Origin: Niabella agricola
GTDB taxonomy: Bacteria; Bacteroidota; Bacteroidia; Chitinophagales; Chitinophagaceae
DNA: 64,000 bases
Direction: 5' to 3'
NCBI RefSeq assembly: GCF_021538615.1
Contig: NZ_JAJHIZ010000003.1
Coordinates: 62,001-126,000, forward strand
Position numbers and translations under genes: made by a program
Notes under the pieces: generated by a model
Database searches by the model: none
What the model saw: the letters and a program-made list of their open reading frames with translations, nothing else
What the model was told of the DNA's origin: nothing
Shown: one piece after another, positions 55,614 to 63,227 of the stretch
How the letters are laid out: each line of letters begins with the position of its first letter
Position numbering within the stretch: the stretch's first letter is position 1

Positions 55614-57269
55614 TTAAACAATTTTTAAAACATTAGCGTAAGCAAATTGAGGGGGTCTTTCCGGAAACTTAACCCATAACCCGTCCTGCTGTTTTTCAAA
55701 CTCCAAGGACACCCCCGAATCAAGCCAGGTAACCTGGTTGACTTTCTGCGGATATAAAGGTGACATTGACCCGAGGTTTTTGATCAACACCGTTCTGTCT
55801 TCAGGCCACTTCATGATGGTAGCATACAAGGTTTGCCCTTTTTGTGTAAAACGGATATCTGCCGCTGAAAACTTTATTTTTCCCTCATTAAAACCTTGTC
55901 CGTTTAGTTTCGCCTGATTCTGTGTAGATGGCCCTTCGCCATAAATGTTCCACGGCCGTGTGTCGTAAATACTTTCGCTATTTAATTTCATCCATCCCGT
56001 AATTTCGCCAACGATCTTACGTTCCAGTTCATCTATGCTCCCATCTCCGCGAACAGGCACATTTAGTAAATAATTGCCGTTCTTACTAACAACATCCACC
56101 AACGTTTGTACCACCATCTCCGGAGTTTTGTACGCTTTTCTGTCAAAAACCGATCGATCATAATGCCAGTTTCCCAAACAGGTATCTGTTTGCCATACAT
56201 CCGGCAATATATCATTCGCCTGTCCCCGTTCAATATCCCAAACCAATGCCCTACGTTGGTTTTCATCAAGGATCTTACCGTTTACCACCGCCCGGAGTTC
56301 ACCATACTTTTTTAAGCTTTTATTGTAATGATGGGCAGCAATACGCAATCCCGCATCGCTAATGGGCCAAAAAGGCAACTGGGAATCGTCGAAGTAAAGT
56401 AAATCGGGCTCGTATTTATTGATCAGCTGAATGGTTCTATTGACAAATTTTTCCATGTACGCTTTTGAAGGCGGGTACACTCCTTCACCCCAATGCCATT
56501 GCCCGTGTATAGAGCCGTTGTTCCAGCTATCCTTGCTCAGCGGGTGATTTTGCGCATACAGCTCCTGTGGATCCAGCCCCTCCCACCATTTTCCCTTCCC
56601 GTCCTTCCGGGTAAGGTTGCCATCGTAAGGAATCCCGGCAAAATCCCCGTTTTTATCATGCCGCTGTGCCGTTTCAAACCAGCGCCAGGCATGCGCCGCA
56701 TGAATACTACATCCGAAAGGCAGGCTGTTATTTTTAGCTGCTTTAGCCCAGCCTCCGATAATATCTTTCTTTGGGCCTACTTTTAGAGCATTCCAGCTCT
56801 GCTGATATTTTGAATCATATAAGTCAAGATTGTCGTGATGATTGGCCATTGCAAAAAAGTACTTCGCACCTGCATTCTTATAAAGCGCCACCAATTCCTC
56901 CGGATTCCATTGATCAGCCTTCCACTCGTTAATTACATCTTTGAAACCAAATTTAGATGGATGCCCGTATTTCTGTAAATGATACTTATATTGATGACTG
57001 CCCTCTTCATACATTCCTCTGGCATACCAATCTCCGGCTTCGGGTTGGCATTGCGGCCCCCAATGTGCCCAGATACCAAACTTGGCATTGCGGTACCAAT
57101 CGGGTACTTTATAACCCTGCAGCGATTGCCAGGTAGGTTTAAATGGACCGGTCAATATTTTTTCATTTCCAGACAGGTCATTAAAAAAACCACCTGCTTT
57201 ACTCAGATCCGAAGCAGCAAGAGCGGAGAATACCATTCCCATCTGTTTAATTAATAAGCGTCTGTTCAT
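55614..57269 (-). CDS. GH29 alpha-L-fucosidase
   Basis: A 551-aa retaining fucosidase. The ATG at 57269 (MNRRLLIKQMGMVFSALAASDLSKA) gives an export signal with an NRRLLIK twin-arginine-like start. The barrel begins VPDWYRNAKFGIWAHWGP and continues WNPEELVALYKNAGAKYFFAMANHHDNLDLYDSKYQ. The nucleophile region is KYEPDLLYFDDSQLPF, and SKNGNYLLNVPVRGDGSIDE follows, all standard for GH29. A C-terminal beta-sandwich (IKFSAADIRFTQKGQTLYATI) completes it. A four-box phased array and a TAGATTTG element lie just upstream. It forms a fucose unit with the mutarotase. Confidence 0.94.
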   Translation of the reverse strand: MNRRLLIKQMGMVFSALAASDLSKAGGFFNDLSGNEKILTGPFKPTWQSLQGYKVPDWYRNAKFGIWAHWGPQCQPEAGDWYARGMYEEGSHQYKYHLQKYGHPSKFGFKDVINEWKADQWNPEELVALYKNAGAKYFFAMANHHDNLDLYDSKYQQSWNALKVGPKKDIIGGWAKAAKNNSLPFGCSIHAAHAWRWFETAQRHDKNGDFAGIPYDGNLTRKDGKGKWWEGLDPQELYAQNHPLSKDSWNNGSIHGQWHWGEGVYPPSKAYMEKFVNRTIQLINKYEPDLLYFDDSQLPFWPISDAGLRIAAHHYNKSLKKYGELRAVVNGKILDENQRRALVWDIERGQANDILPDVWQTDTCLGNWHYDRSVFDRKAYKTPEMVVQTLVDVVSKNGNYLLNVPVRGDGSIDELERKIVGEITGWMKLNSESIYDTRPWNIYGEGPSTQNQAKLNGQGFNEGKIKFSAADIRFTQKGQTLYATIMKWPEDRTVLIKNLGSMSPLYPQKVNQVTWLDSGVSLEFEKQQDGLWVKFPERPPQFAYANVLKIV

Positions 57270-57393
57270 AATTATCAATATGCGTTGATTCGTATTTCAC
57301 CTTCCATTCATTCTTAAATGAGAGCGATTTGTTTACTCGGCTTAAAACTTATAGTGGCAAGCAGCCTCGCTTATTGCTGGCAAAAGCTACCTG

Positions 57394-57401
57394 CAAATCT
57401 A
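57394..57401 (-). promoter_or_regulatory. Candidate -7 element of the GH29 promoter
   Basis: The minus strand reads TAGATTTG, a full match to TAnnTTTG, implying a leader of about 120 nt before the GH29 ATG. No normal -33 element is present; the phased CGA(C/T)T boxes begin 14 bp further upstream in its place, as expected for an activator-dependent promoter. Confidence 0.55.
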
Positions 57402-57414
57402 GGAACCTTCAAAT

Positions 57415-57480
57415 CGATTTTTTTTACATAAAGGCGACTTTATTTTATACAAAACCGACTTACGCCGCCCCCTTCCGACT
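57415..57480 (-). promoter_or_regulatory. Four phased CGA(C/T)T boxes upstream of GH29
   Basis: In the plus-strand text, CGATT (57415), CGACT (57435), CGACT (57456) and CGACT (57476) are spaced 20, 21 and 20 bp, two helical turns each. The array abuts the -7 element at 57394-57401. It differs from the GGGTA operators at 37796 and 50951, so a second regulator such as the neighbouring AraC protein is plausible. The remainder of 57279-57722 shows no gene. Confidence 0.5.
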
Positions 57481-57722
57481 AATCACTACTTTTATGCAGA
57501 ACGGGCCTGGTATACCATAAAGTTAAAAACCATCCGGTATATAACACTTACAGCCCGACACATTTAAACCAAAGGGGCATAGTATTGGTTTACATTAATG
57601 CTTATAAAAAGTCAAAAATCCGCAGTTAAAAATGCCTATATCAAAAGTAAAGTCTGGTAAAATAAATATGCTGCTATCCCGTATTTTAAGAAGCGCTGTT
57701 CTTATAACAGGATGTATCCGTT

Positions 57723-58380
57723 TAGTCTTTTTATAAACTGTGCAACTACATGATTGACGAGTTGTATAAATGCCAGCAGGCAATGGTTACTTAAGCGCAT
57801 TCCCCGAAAAGTTTTTGATACGCTGGAAGAAAAATCCGGCCGAGTTTGGGCTCCTTATTATACTTTTCATAAATTAATGCAGGGACTTCTTGATGTGTAT
57901 ACCCGTACCGGCAACGAAAAGTGGTATGAATTGGTTTGTGATACGGCGGCCTATGTATCCAAAAGGATGCGCTTACCAAGCCCCTAAACCATTGAGAAAA
58001 TGCTTTATACACCGCAAGCCAATCCATCGAACGAAGCCAGCGCTATGAATAAGGTCCCTTTAAAACCTTTTCGAAGTATCGCACAACCCGAAACATCTGG
58101 TTCTTGCCAGGGTTTTCGAACGTGGCTGGTTCCTGCTTTCCCTTGCAAGAAATAAGAATATCCTTTCGGGTCTTCATTCCAACACGCTCCTGGTTTTGGT
58201 AAACGGTTTTGCAAAAGGATATATGCGCACGGGCCGGAAATTTTATTATCGGGCTGCGCAAAATTTTTGGAAAATGCTGATCCTTCACCAAACCTATGCC
58301 AATGGATCCAGGAGCGGTCCCCGCCCAACGTAGTATTGCCCACATCTCGCAGTGCTGAACACTGGGTGGGACAATTGTCC
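57723..58380 (+). pseudogene. Decayed GH127-type (DUF1680) beta-L-arabinofuranosidase gene
   Basis: Pieces of a GH127-like protein appear in the right order but in changing frames. CNYMIDELYKCQQA (57741) is followed in another frame by NGYLSAFPEK (57782), then FDTLEEKSGRVWAPYYTFHK and DVYTRTGNEKWYELVCDTAAYVSKRM (to a TAA at 57985). TIEKMLYTPQANPSNEA continues past that stop. After a frame change come VSHNPKHLVLARVFERGWF, LSGLHSNTLLVLVNG and HQTYANGSRSGPRP (to a TAG at 58331). A last frame change gives NVVLPTSRSAEHW. At least four frame changes and two stops remain, and both ends of the gene are missing. It lies on the strand opposite to most PUL genes, between GH29 and the epimerase. Confidence 0.85.
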
Positions 58381-58434
58381 TACCGGGAACGGGATTTTTC
58401 CTCATTTTTGCAGCATTCCTAAAAAACAGGGCAT

Positions 58435-59418
58435 ATGAACGTTTTGGTAACTGGCAGCGCCGGTCATCTTGGAGAAGCGCTGGTACGCACATTAAGGCAA
58501 CATTCTGCTGAAGTGATCGGGTTGGATATCCGCCCCTCGGCATTTACTACTCATGTAGGTTCCATTGAAAACCGCTCCTTCGTTAGAGAGTGCATGAAAG
58601 GAGTAACCACCGTTTTACATGGGGCCACCCTGCATAAGCCCCATGTGGCCACGCATACTATGCAGCAATTCGTAGATACCAATATTACGGGCACGCTTAA
58701 CCTCTTGCAGGAAGCAGTAGCCGCCGGCGTGCAGGCTTTTGTTTTTACCAGTACGACCAGTGTTTTTGGAGATGCATTAGTGCCGCCTCCCGGAGCGCCT
58801 GCGGCCTGGATTACGGAGGACGTAAAGCCTCAGCCCAAAAATATTTACGGGGTAACCAAAAAAGCAGCGGAAGATCTTTGTCAGCTCTTCTACAGAAATT
58901 TCGGTCTGCCCTGCCTGGTACTTCGCACTTCCCGTTTCTTTCCTGAAAAAGACGACGACAAACATATGCGGGAAACTTTTCCGGACGAGAACCTGAAGGC
59001 CAACGAGTTTCTGTTTCGAAGAGTAGAGCTGGAAGACGCGGTACATGCACATTTGCTGGCGGCAGAAAAGGCTCCCTCCATCGGGTGGGGCGTTTATATT
59101 ATCAGTGCTACAACACCGTTCTGCCCGGCAGATCTGCCTGCCCTGCGCCACAATGCGCCGGAGGTAGTACTGCGCACCGTACCGGCTTATGAAACAGCGT
59201 ATAGCCACCGCGGATGGAAGATCCACCAAAGCATAGACCGGGTATATGTAAATGAGAAAGCAAGGAAAGACCTGGGTTGGGAACCCAAATATGATTTCGC
59301 CTACGTAATAGCGCGTATAAACGCAGGAGAAAATTTACGCAGCCCGCTTGCACAATTAACCGGCTCAAAAGGATATCATGCAGAGCGCTTTACGGATGGA
59401 CCCTATCCGATCAACTAG
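58435..59418 (+). CDS. NAD(P)-dependent epimerase/dehydratase (extended SDR)
   Basis: A 327-aa cytoplasmic oxidoreductase of the extended SDR family. The nucleotide-binding motif is MNVLVTGSAGHLGEALV (TGxxGxxG). The catalytic Tyr-Lys is in NIYGVTKKAAEDL, with the serine/threonine group in FVFTSTTSVFGD. The C-terminal substrate domain (FLFRRVELEDAVHAHLLAAE, ARKDLGWEPKYDF) matches sugar-nucleotide or sugar epimerases, but no specific substrate signature is visible. It starts right after the GH127 remnant and is monocistronic. Its link to the PUL, for example uronate or deoxy-sugar metabolism, is only positional. Confidence 0.85.
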   Translation: MNVLVTGSAGHLGEALVRTLRQHSAEVIGLDIRPSAFTTHVGSIENRSFVRECMKGVTTVLHGATLHKPHVATHTMQQFVDTNITGTLNLLQEAVAAGVQAFVFTSTTSVFGDALVPPPGAPAAWITEDVKPQPKNIYGVTKKAAEDLCQLFYRNFGLPCLVLRTSRFFPEKDDDKHMRETFPDENLKANEFLFRRVELEDAVHAHLLAAEKAPSIGWGVYIISATTPFCPADLPALRHNAPEVVLRTVPAYETAYSHRGWKIHQSIDRVYVNEKARKDLGWEPKYDFAYVIARINAGENLRSPLAQLTGSKGYHAERFTDGPYPIN

Positions 59419-59851
59419 TCTGTAAATAATCCATACATCTTTAATTCATGACCACATTGCCGGAAAAGATTTGCTCATTGAAACAGATATAGCTGAACAA
59501 AAATGGCCGCCGCCCCAAATCCTTGTTGCAGCAGGGCGTTTGTAGTAACCAGACACCATCATCACCCTCCATTTTTTTTCATGCCCGTTGAAGGATTTAT
59601 AATTGCGCTTACATTTTCATCGGGTTCCTGTGAAAATATCTATCTTTTGCAGCAGCCCTAATGACCCGCTTAAATCGAGCGTAATAATGCATCGGCGTTT
59701 TCCAGTAAAACGATCAGGCTGGAATTGGAAACCCGGGGGGATATCCCCAAATACGGAAGCAAAAAAAGTCTGTCATACCGCCTGTCATTTTTCTGTCAGA
59801 AATAGCGGTAGGAAGCGTAAAAAAGTGAAGAAATTCGACGGTGCTTAAATG
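59419..59851. other. Non-coding gap between epimerase and tRNA-Leu
   Basis: About 430 bp with no convincing gene. An 81-codon plus-strand frame (59603-59848) has a biased, basic composition, no recognisable family and ends in the tRNA terminator region. Confidence 0.5.
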
Positions 59852-59884
59852 AAAAAAGCCTTACAAATCAATGACTTGTAAGGC
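59852..59884 (-). terminator. Terminator of the tRNA-Leu transcript
   Basis: A perfect 9-bp inverted repeat, GCCTTACAA (59858-59866) and TTGTAAGGC (59876-59884), has a 9-nt loop and six T on the minus strand (A-run 59852-59857). It starts 7 bp past the tRNA 3' end. Confidence 0.9.
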
Positions 59885-59891
59885 CTTCCGG

Positions 59892-59975
59892 TGCCCGGGA
59901 CTGGATTCGAACCAGCACATCCTTGCGAACGCTGCCACCTGAAGACAGTGCGTCTACCAATTTCGCCACCCGGGC
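59892..59975 (-). tRNA. tRNA-Leu (anticodon CAG)
   Basis: The minus strand folds as an 84-nt class II tRNA. The acceptor GCCCGGG pairs with CCCGGGC and the discriminator base is A. The D-arm is GGCGAAATTGGTAGACGC. The anticodon stem-loop CTGTC-TTCAGGT-GGCAG gives anticodon CAG. A long variable arm follows, then the T-arm with GGTTCGAATCC. The CCA end is not encoded (CCG follows). It reads CUG leucine codons. It is isolated, with its own terminator. Confidence 0.95.
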
Positions 59976-60340
59976 ATTTATATGCAGATCTTCTTGATTT
60001 TTTAGCGGCCCTGGATTGGTTATCCATACCTTTAAAAAAACAAAGATCCTGTTTACCAAACAAAAGAACTAAACTGCGTTGCGGCGCTGTTTCCAGATCA
60101 CTGCCGCGGCAGGGGTTGCAAATATAGGTAAAATTCAAAATCCAATCACAAACAGTGGTAGTTTTTTTAAAAAAAATATGGTTCCTGATCGCGCCCCCGT
60201 TCTGTTACCGTGTTTGGCACCGGAGCTTTGACCGCAATCATCGGTGCGGCCAATATCCGTCATTGTAACCGGCTTGTTTTAAACCGTAGTTTGCAGGTAA
60301 AAAGGGGCCCCGCCTCCGGCAGAACGCCAACAGCATTTTT
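59976..60340. other. Intergenic region between tRNA-Leu and universal stress gene
   Basis: 365 bp with no open frame of interest. It should contain the tRNA promoter (minus strand) and the stress-protein promoter (plus strand), but no element clearly matching the -7/-33 consensus was found. Confidence 0.4.
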
Positions 60341-61129
60341 ATGAAAAAGATACTTTTTGTATGCGATGAAAATCATTATCCGCAAGGCGCCTTTGAATGG
60401 ATCAAGGCCCTGCGCAAACAGGAAGCCATACAGGTGAAAGGGCTGTTTTTTACGGCAGCCGGAAGTATAACCGAGCACCGGCCGGAAGCCGGCGGCGCCC
60501 CGGATTTTCATAGCCGGGAGCCGAAGCTGTTTATGGATCAATGCGGGAGCTGCGACATACCCTCCCAGGCCATTGAAAAAACCAAATCCGATTGGCAAAA
60601 GTCATTCTGGGAGCAGGAAAGCCGGTATGCAGACCTGCTGCTCTTCAGTCAGGAATTACTTTATGCAGGTATCAGCGGTAACCAGCCCAATAGCTATATG
60701 CAGCAGTTGCTGCGCTGGGCAGCCTGCCCGGTACTTGCTATTCCGGAAAACACAGTTGCTACCGAGCATCTCCTGGTAGCCTATGATGGCAGCCCGCAAA
60801 GTATCCATGCCTTAAAACAGTGCTGTTTATTATTTCCGCAATACCGGGAACTGCCTGTGCGGATTGCTTATGTGAAGGAAGAAGACAGTGACAGTATCCC
60901 GCAGCTTCAGCTGTTAACGGAATATGCCCTTGCACATTTCACAAACGTCAGGATCCTGAAACTGCACTGGGACTCGGAAAAGCATTTCAGCACCTGGGTC
61001 GAATGCTTCCGCAACCCGCTGCTGGTTACCGGGGCATTCGGGCGTTCTGCGCTGTCTGCTTCGTTCAGGGAAAGCTTTATTACCAGCATCATTCGCGGTC
61101 ATGTGGCTCCTGTGTTCATTGCACATTAA
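60341..61129 (+). CDS. Universal stress protein, tandem UspA-like domains
   Basis: A 262-aa cytoplasmic stress protein. The N-terminal half begins MKKILFVCDENHYPQGAFEWIKAL and is degenerate. The second half begins TEHLLVAYDGSPQSIHALKQ, the standard UspA strand-loop-helix, and ends LLVTGAFGRSALSASFRESFITSIIRGHVAPVF. That is close to the ATP-binding GxxG(R)S segment with the phosphate-contacting serines. It heads a plus-strand run of stress-type genes (Hsp20, coiled-coil protein, DUF1275) and faces a Crp-type regulator, an arrangement seen in oxygen- or starvation-controlled regulons. Confidence 0.88.
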   Translation: MKKILFVCDENHYPQGAFEWIKALRKQEAIQVKGLFFTAAGSITEHRPEAGGAPDFHSREPKLFMDQCGSCDIPSQAIEKTKSDWQKSFWEQESRYADLLLFSQELLYAGISGNQPNSYMQQLLRWAACPVLAIPENTVATEHLLVAYDGSPQSIHALKQCCLLFPQYRELPVRIAYVKEEDSDSIPQLQLLTEYALAHFTNVRILKLHWDSEKHFSTWVECFRNPLLVTGAFGRSALSASFRESFITSIIRGHVAPVFIAH

Positions 61130-61237
61130 CCGTTCGGCATACAAGTTTCGCAAACAAATGCAATCCAATGCATCTGCCGCATATACATCGCGCGATGCAG
61201 GGATGACAAAAATCAGTAAGGGCGCTAATCCTGCTCA

Positions 61238-61268
61238 TTGCCTCACCAGCGCAACAGGTCTACTTTAG
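61238..61268 (+). promoter_or_regulatory. Candidate promoter of the Hsp20 gene
   Basis: TTG at 61238-61240 and TACTTTAG at 61261-61268 (7 of 8 to TAnnTTTG) are 20 bp apart, 23 bp before the ATG. A 12-bp palindrome, CATCGCGCGATG, lies 41 bp further upstream at 61186-61197 and could be an operator. Confidence 0.5.
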
Positions 61269-61291
61269 CATTTTAAATACAACAAGCAGTA

Positions 61292-61735
61292 ATGAAAACA
61301 GATCATTTGAGGAATGAAGAACAGGCTGCCTATCCCGGAGGATTCGTACCAGCCGTGAATGCCGGCAGCATTACCGAAATCCTGCAGTCGGTGGATACTG
61401 AAACGATTCCTCCGCGGGTAAATATTACCGAACTGAAAGACGGTTATAAGATTGACCTGGAGGCCCCGGGACTGAAAAAGGAAAACTTTATCATACAGGC
61501 CAACAAGCAGATCCTGACCATTTTTGCCGAAAACAAGAATCAGGGACTGGCGGCCGGGACCAGCTACCGCCTGCATGAGTTCAACAACCGGTACCTGTAC
61601 CGGGATATTGTACTGCCTCCCGATGTAAGTACCCTGTTCTTTCACATACAATACGATGCCGGTATTTTAACCATTCATTTATGTAAGACAACAGGAGTTC
61701 CGGAAGACGCACAAACCACGGCCTGTGTATACTAA
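61292..61735 (+). CDS. Hsp20/alpha-crystallin family small heat-shock protein
   Basis: A 147-aa ATP-independent holdase that keeps unfolding proteins soluble. The alpha-crystallin domain spans about residues 45-140: PPRVNITELKDGYKIDLEAPGLKKENFIIQANKQILTIFAE, then YLYRDIVLPPDVSTLFFHIQYDAGILTIHLCKT, where the A-x-L-x-x-G-V-L-x-(I/L) block is altered to YDAGILTIHL. The N-terminal arm is short, and no IxI motif is seen at the C-terminus (AQTTACVY), so oligomer assembly may differ. Second gene of the stress island. Confidence 0.88.
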   Translation: MKTDHLRNEEQAAYPGGFVPAVNAGSITEILQSVDTETIPPRVNITELKDGYKIDLEAPGLKKENFIIQANKQILTIFAENKNQGLAAGTSYRLHEFNNRYLYRDIVLPPDVSTLFFHIQYDAGILTIHLCKTTGVPEDAQTTACVY

Positions 61736-61904
61736 GCGTAATAAAACAAACAGCGGCCGGATGCAAGTGTAAACCGGCTGATTCCTGATCAATAAAATAT
61801 ATTCTGAATGGAATATCAATCCCAGCGCCCCGCTTCAAAAATGTTGCGGGACCATACAGCCAGACCAATTGCTATTGTGTAAGCAGGGCTAAGCCTGCTC
61901 AATG

Positions 61905-61934
61905 AGCCGTGTTCTGTTGAACATGGCTTTTATT
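61905..61934 (+). terminator. Terminator after the Hsp20 gene
   Basis: A 10-bp stem, AGCCGTGTTC (61905-61914) and GAACATGGCT (61919-61928), has a TGTT loop and one G-T pair and is followed by TTTATT. It lies 170 bp past the Hsp20 stop and just before the 131-aa gene. Confidence 0.7.
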
Positions 61935-61958
61935 ACTAAAAAAAGTTTTTAGAATAAT

Positions 61959-62354
61959 ATGAACGACCCGAAATTTCAACAGATACAATACGAATGCGAT
62001 ACCTGGAAACGGGCGGTAACGTTCATGATGGAGGAATCCATCATTATGAAAAACCGGTTATCTGAGGTATTAAGAACCCATTTTAACCGGAACCTGCTGG
62101 AAGGCATCGAACTCCTGCTCAACAAGTTGATCCGGAATGACGAACGGATCGGTATCTTCCGCGACGATCTCAAGTTACTGGAAGCATCAGGTACCGGGCA
62201 TTTTACAGAACAGGATGAAAAACTCTTCGAAAGCCGGATCCGCCTGCTGCACAACGATCTTTTGCAAATGGAAAAGCAGTTCGCCAGGCTCAAATCAGAA
62301 TTTAATCATTATTTACTGGACCAGATAAAACGCTCGGGCAATCCACAAAAGTAG
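61959..62354 (+). CDS. Hypothetical coiled-coil protein, 131 aa
   Basis: A soluble, strongly helical protein rich in Leu, Arg and Glu, starting MNDPKFQQIQYECDTWKRAV. Heptad-like runs (IIMKNRLSEVLRTHFNRNLLEGIELLLNKL and RIRLLHNDLLQMEKQFARLKSEFNHYLLDQI) indicate two coiled-coil helices. No signal peptide or catalytic motif is seen, and the family is not recognised. Its place among USP, Hsp20 and a Crp-type regulator suggests a stress-related role. The short distance to the DUF1275 gene (73 bp) suggests co-transcription. Confidence 0.7.
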   Translation: MNDPKFQQIQYECDTWKRAVTFMMEESIIMKNRLSEVLRTHFNRNLLEGIELLLNKLIRNDERIGIFRDDLKLLEASGTGHFTEQDEKLFESRIRLLHNDLLQMEKQFARLKSEFNHYLLDQIKRSGNPQK

Positions 62355-62427
62355 GTTCAAAGAGCGCAGGCTGCCCGAAGTTTGCTACATTCGTTCTTAT
62401 TAGCTTTATCGATATCGCGCAGGTTTT

Positions 62428-63171
62428 ATGTTCAGACACAAGGGAAAGGCCCGCCGGCCCGTTCATAACCTCAAACTGGCTTCGTTGTTGTCATTTGTAG
62501 CAGGCATTGTAAATGTAACGGGGTTTTTCTCCGTAAAAGTGCTTACTACAAATGTAACGGGGCATTTTGCCTATTTTGCAGACGACGTAATAAGGCAGGA
62601 TTTTGAAACCGCAGGAATTTTCCTCCTCTATATCCTTGCCTTTCTTTCGGGTGCTTTTGTATCTAATACCCTTGTGGAAGCCACTCAAAAAAACCACCCG
62701 CGTTATACCGACGCGGTTCCCGTATTTACAGAAATCCTATTACTTACCGGAGTGGCACTCCTGGCACCTTCTGCCATCCATCGTTTTGCACCGCTGGTTG
62801 CCGGGATCCTTTTATTTGCTATGGGACTTCAAAATGCAATGGTTACCCGTATCTCTAATGCAGTGGTGCGCACCACACATCTCACCGGGTTGTTTACCGA
62901 TCTTGGTATTGAACTTTCGCAGTTATTGTTTTACAGGAAGCCCGAGCAACAGCAAAAGTTGAAAACCTCTGTAAAGTTACGTTTTGCCATCATCAGCTTT
63001 TTCTTCCTGGGATGCATCGCCGGGGGCGTTGGCTTTACCAGGTTTCATACACGGATTCTTTTTCTTGCTGTAGCCGTCCTTTTTACCGGCATTATTTATA
63101 GTGATATCCGGTACCGGATCCTGCTGCTAAAAAAGAGGACTTTATCGGAAAGCGCCACCTCTCGGCGGTAA
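62428..63171 (+). CDS. DUF1275 (YoaK-like) membrane protein
   Basis: A 247-aa inner-membrane protein with about six helices. The family hallmark is at the start: LASLLSFVAGIVNVTGFFSVKVLTTNVTGHFAYFADD, with FLLYILAFLSGAFVSNTLVEA and GILLFAMGLQNAMVTRISNAVVRTTHLTGLFTDLGIELSQ following. This repeated N-x-T-G-x-x pattern is typical of DUF1275. The family's function is not known. It is convergent with the receiver-Crp regulator at the right edge, with 56 bp between the stops. Confidence 0.87.
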   Translation: MFRHKGKARRPVHNLKLASLLSFVAGIVNVTGFFSVKVLTTNVTGHFAYFADDVIRQDFETAGIFLLYILAFLSGAFVSNTLVEATQKNHPRYTDAVPVFTEILLLTGVALLAPSAIHRFAPLVAGILLFAMGLQNAMVTRISNAVVRTTHLTGLFTDLGIELSQLLFYRKPEQQQKLKTSVKLRFAIISFFFLGCIAGGVGFTRFHTRILFLAVAVLFTGIIYSDIRYRILLLKKRTLSESATSRR

Positions 63172-63227
63172 GTGGGTTCTCCGGCACCTGCAAAGGCTGT
63201 TTATTGATAACCATGAAAGGACATCCG

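Noticed and set aside
59603..59848. 81-codon plus-strand frame before the tRNA
   Set aside because: Basic, low-complexity translation, no family, ends in the tRNA terminator.
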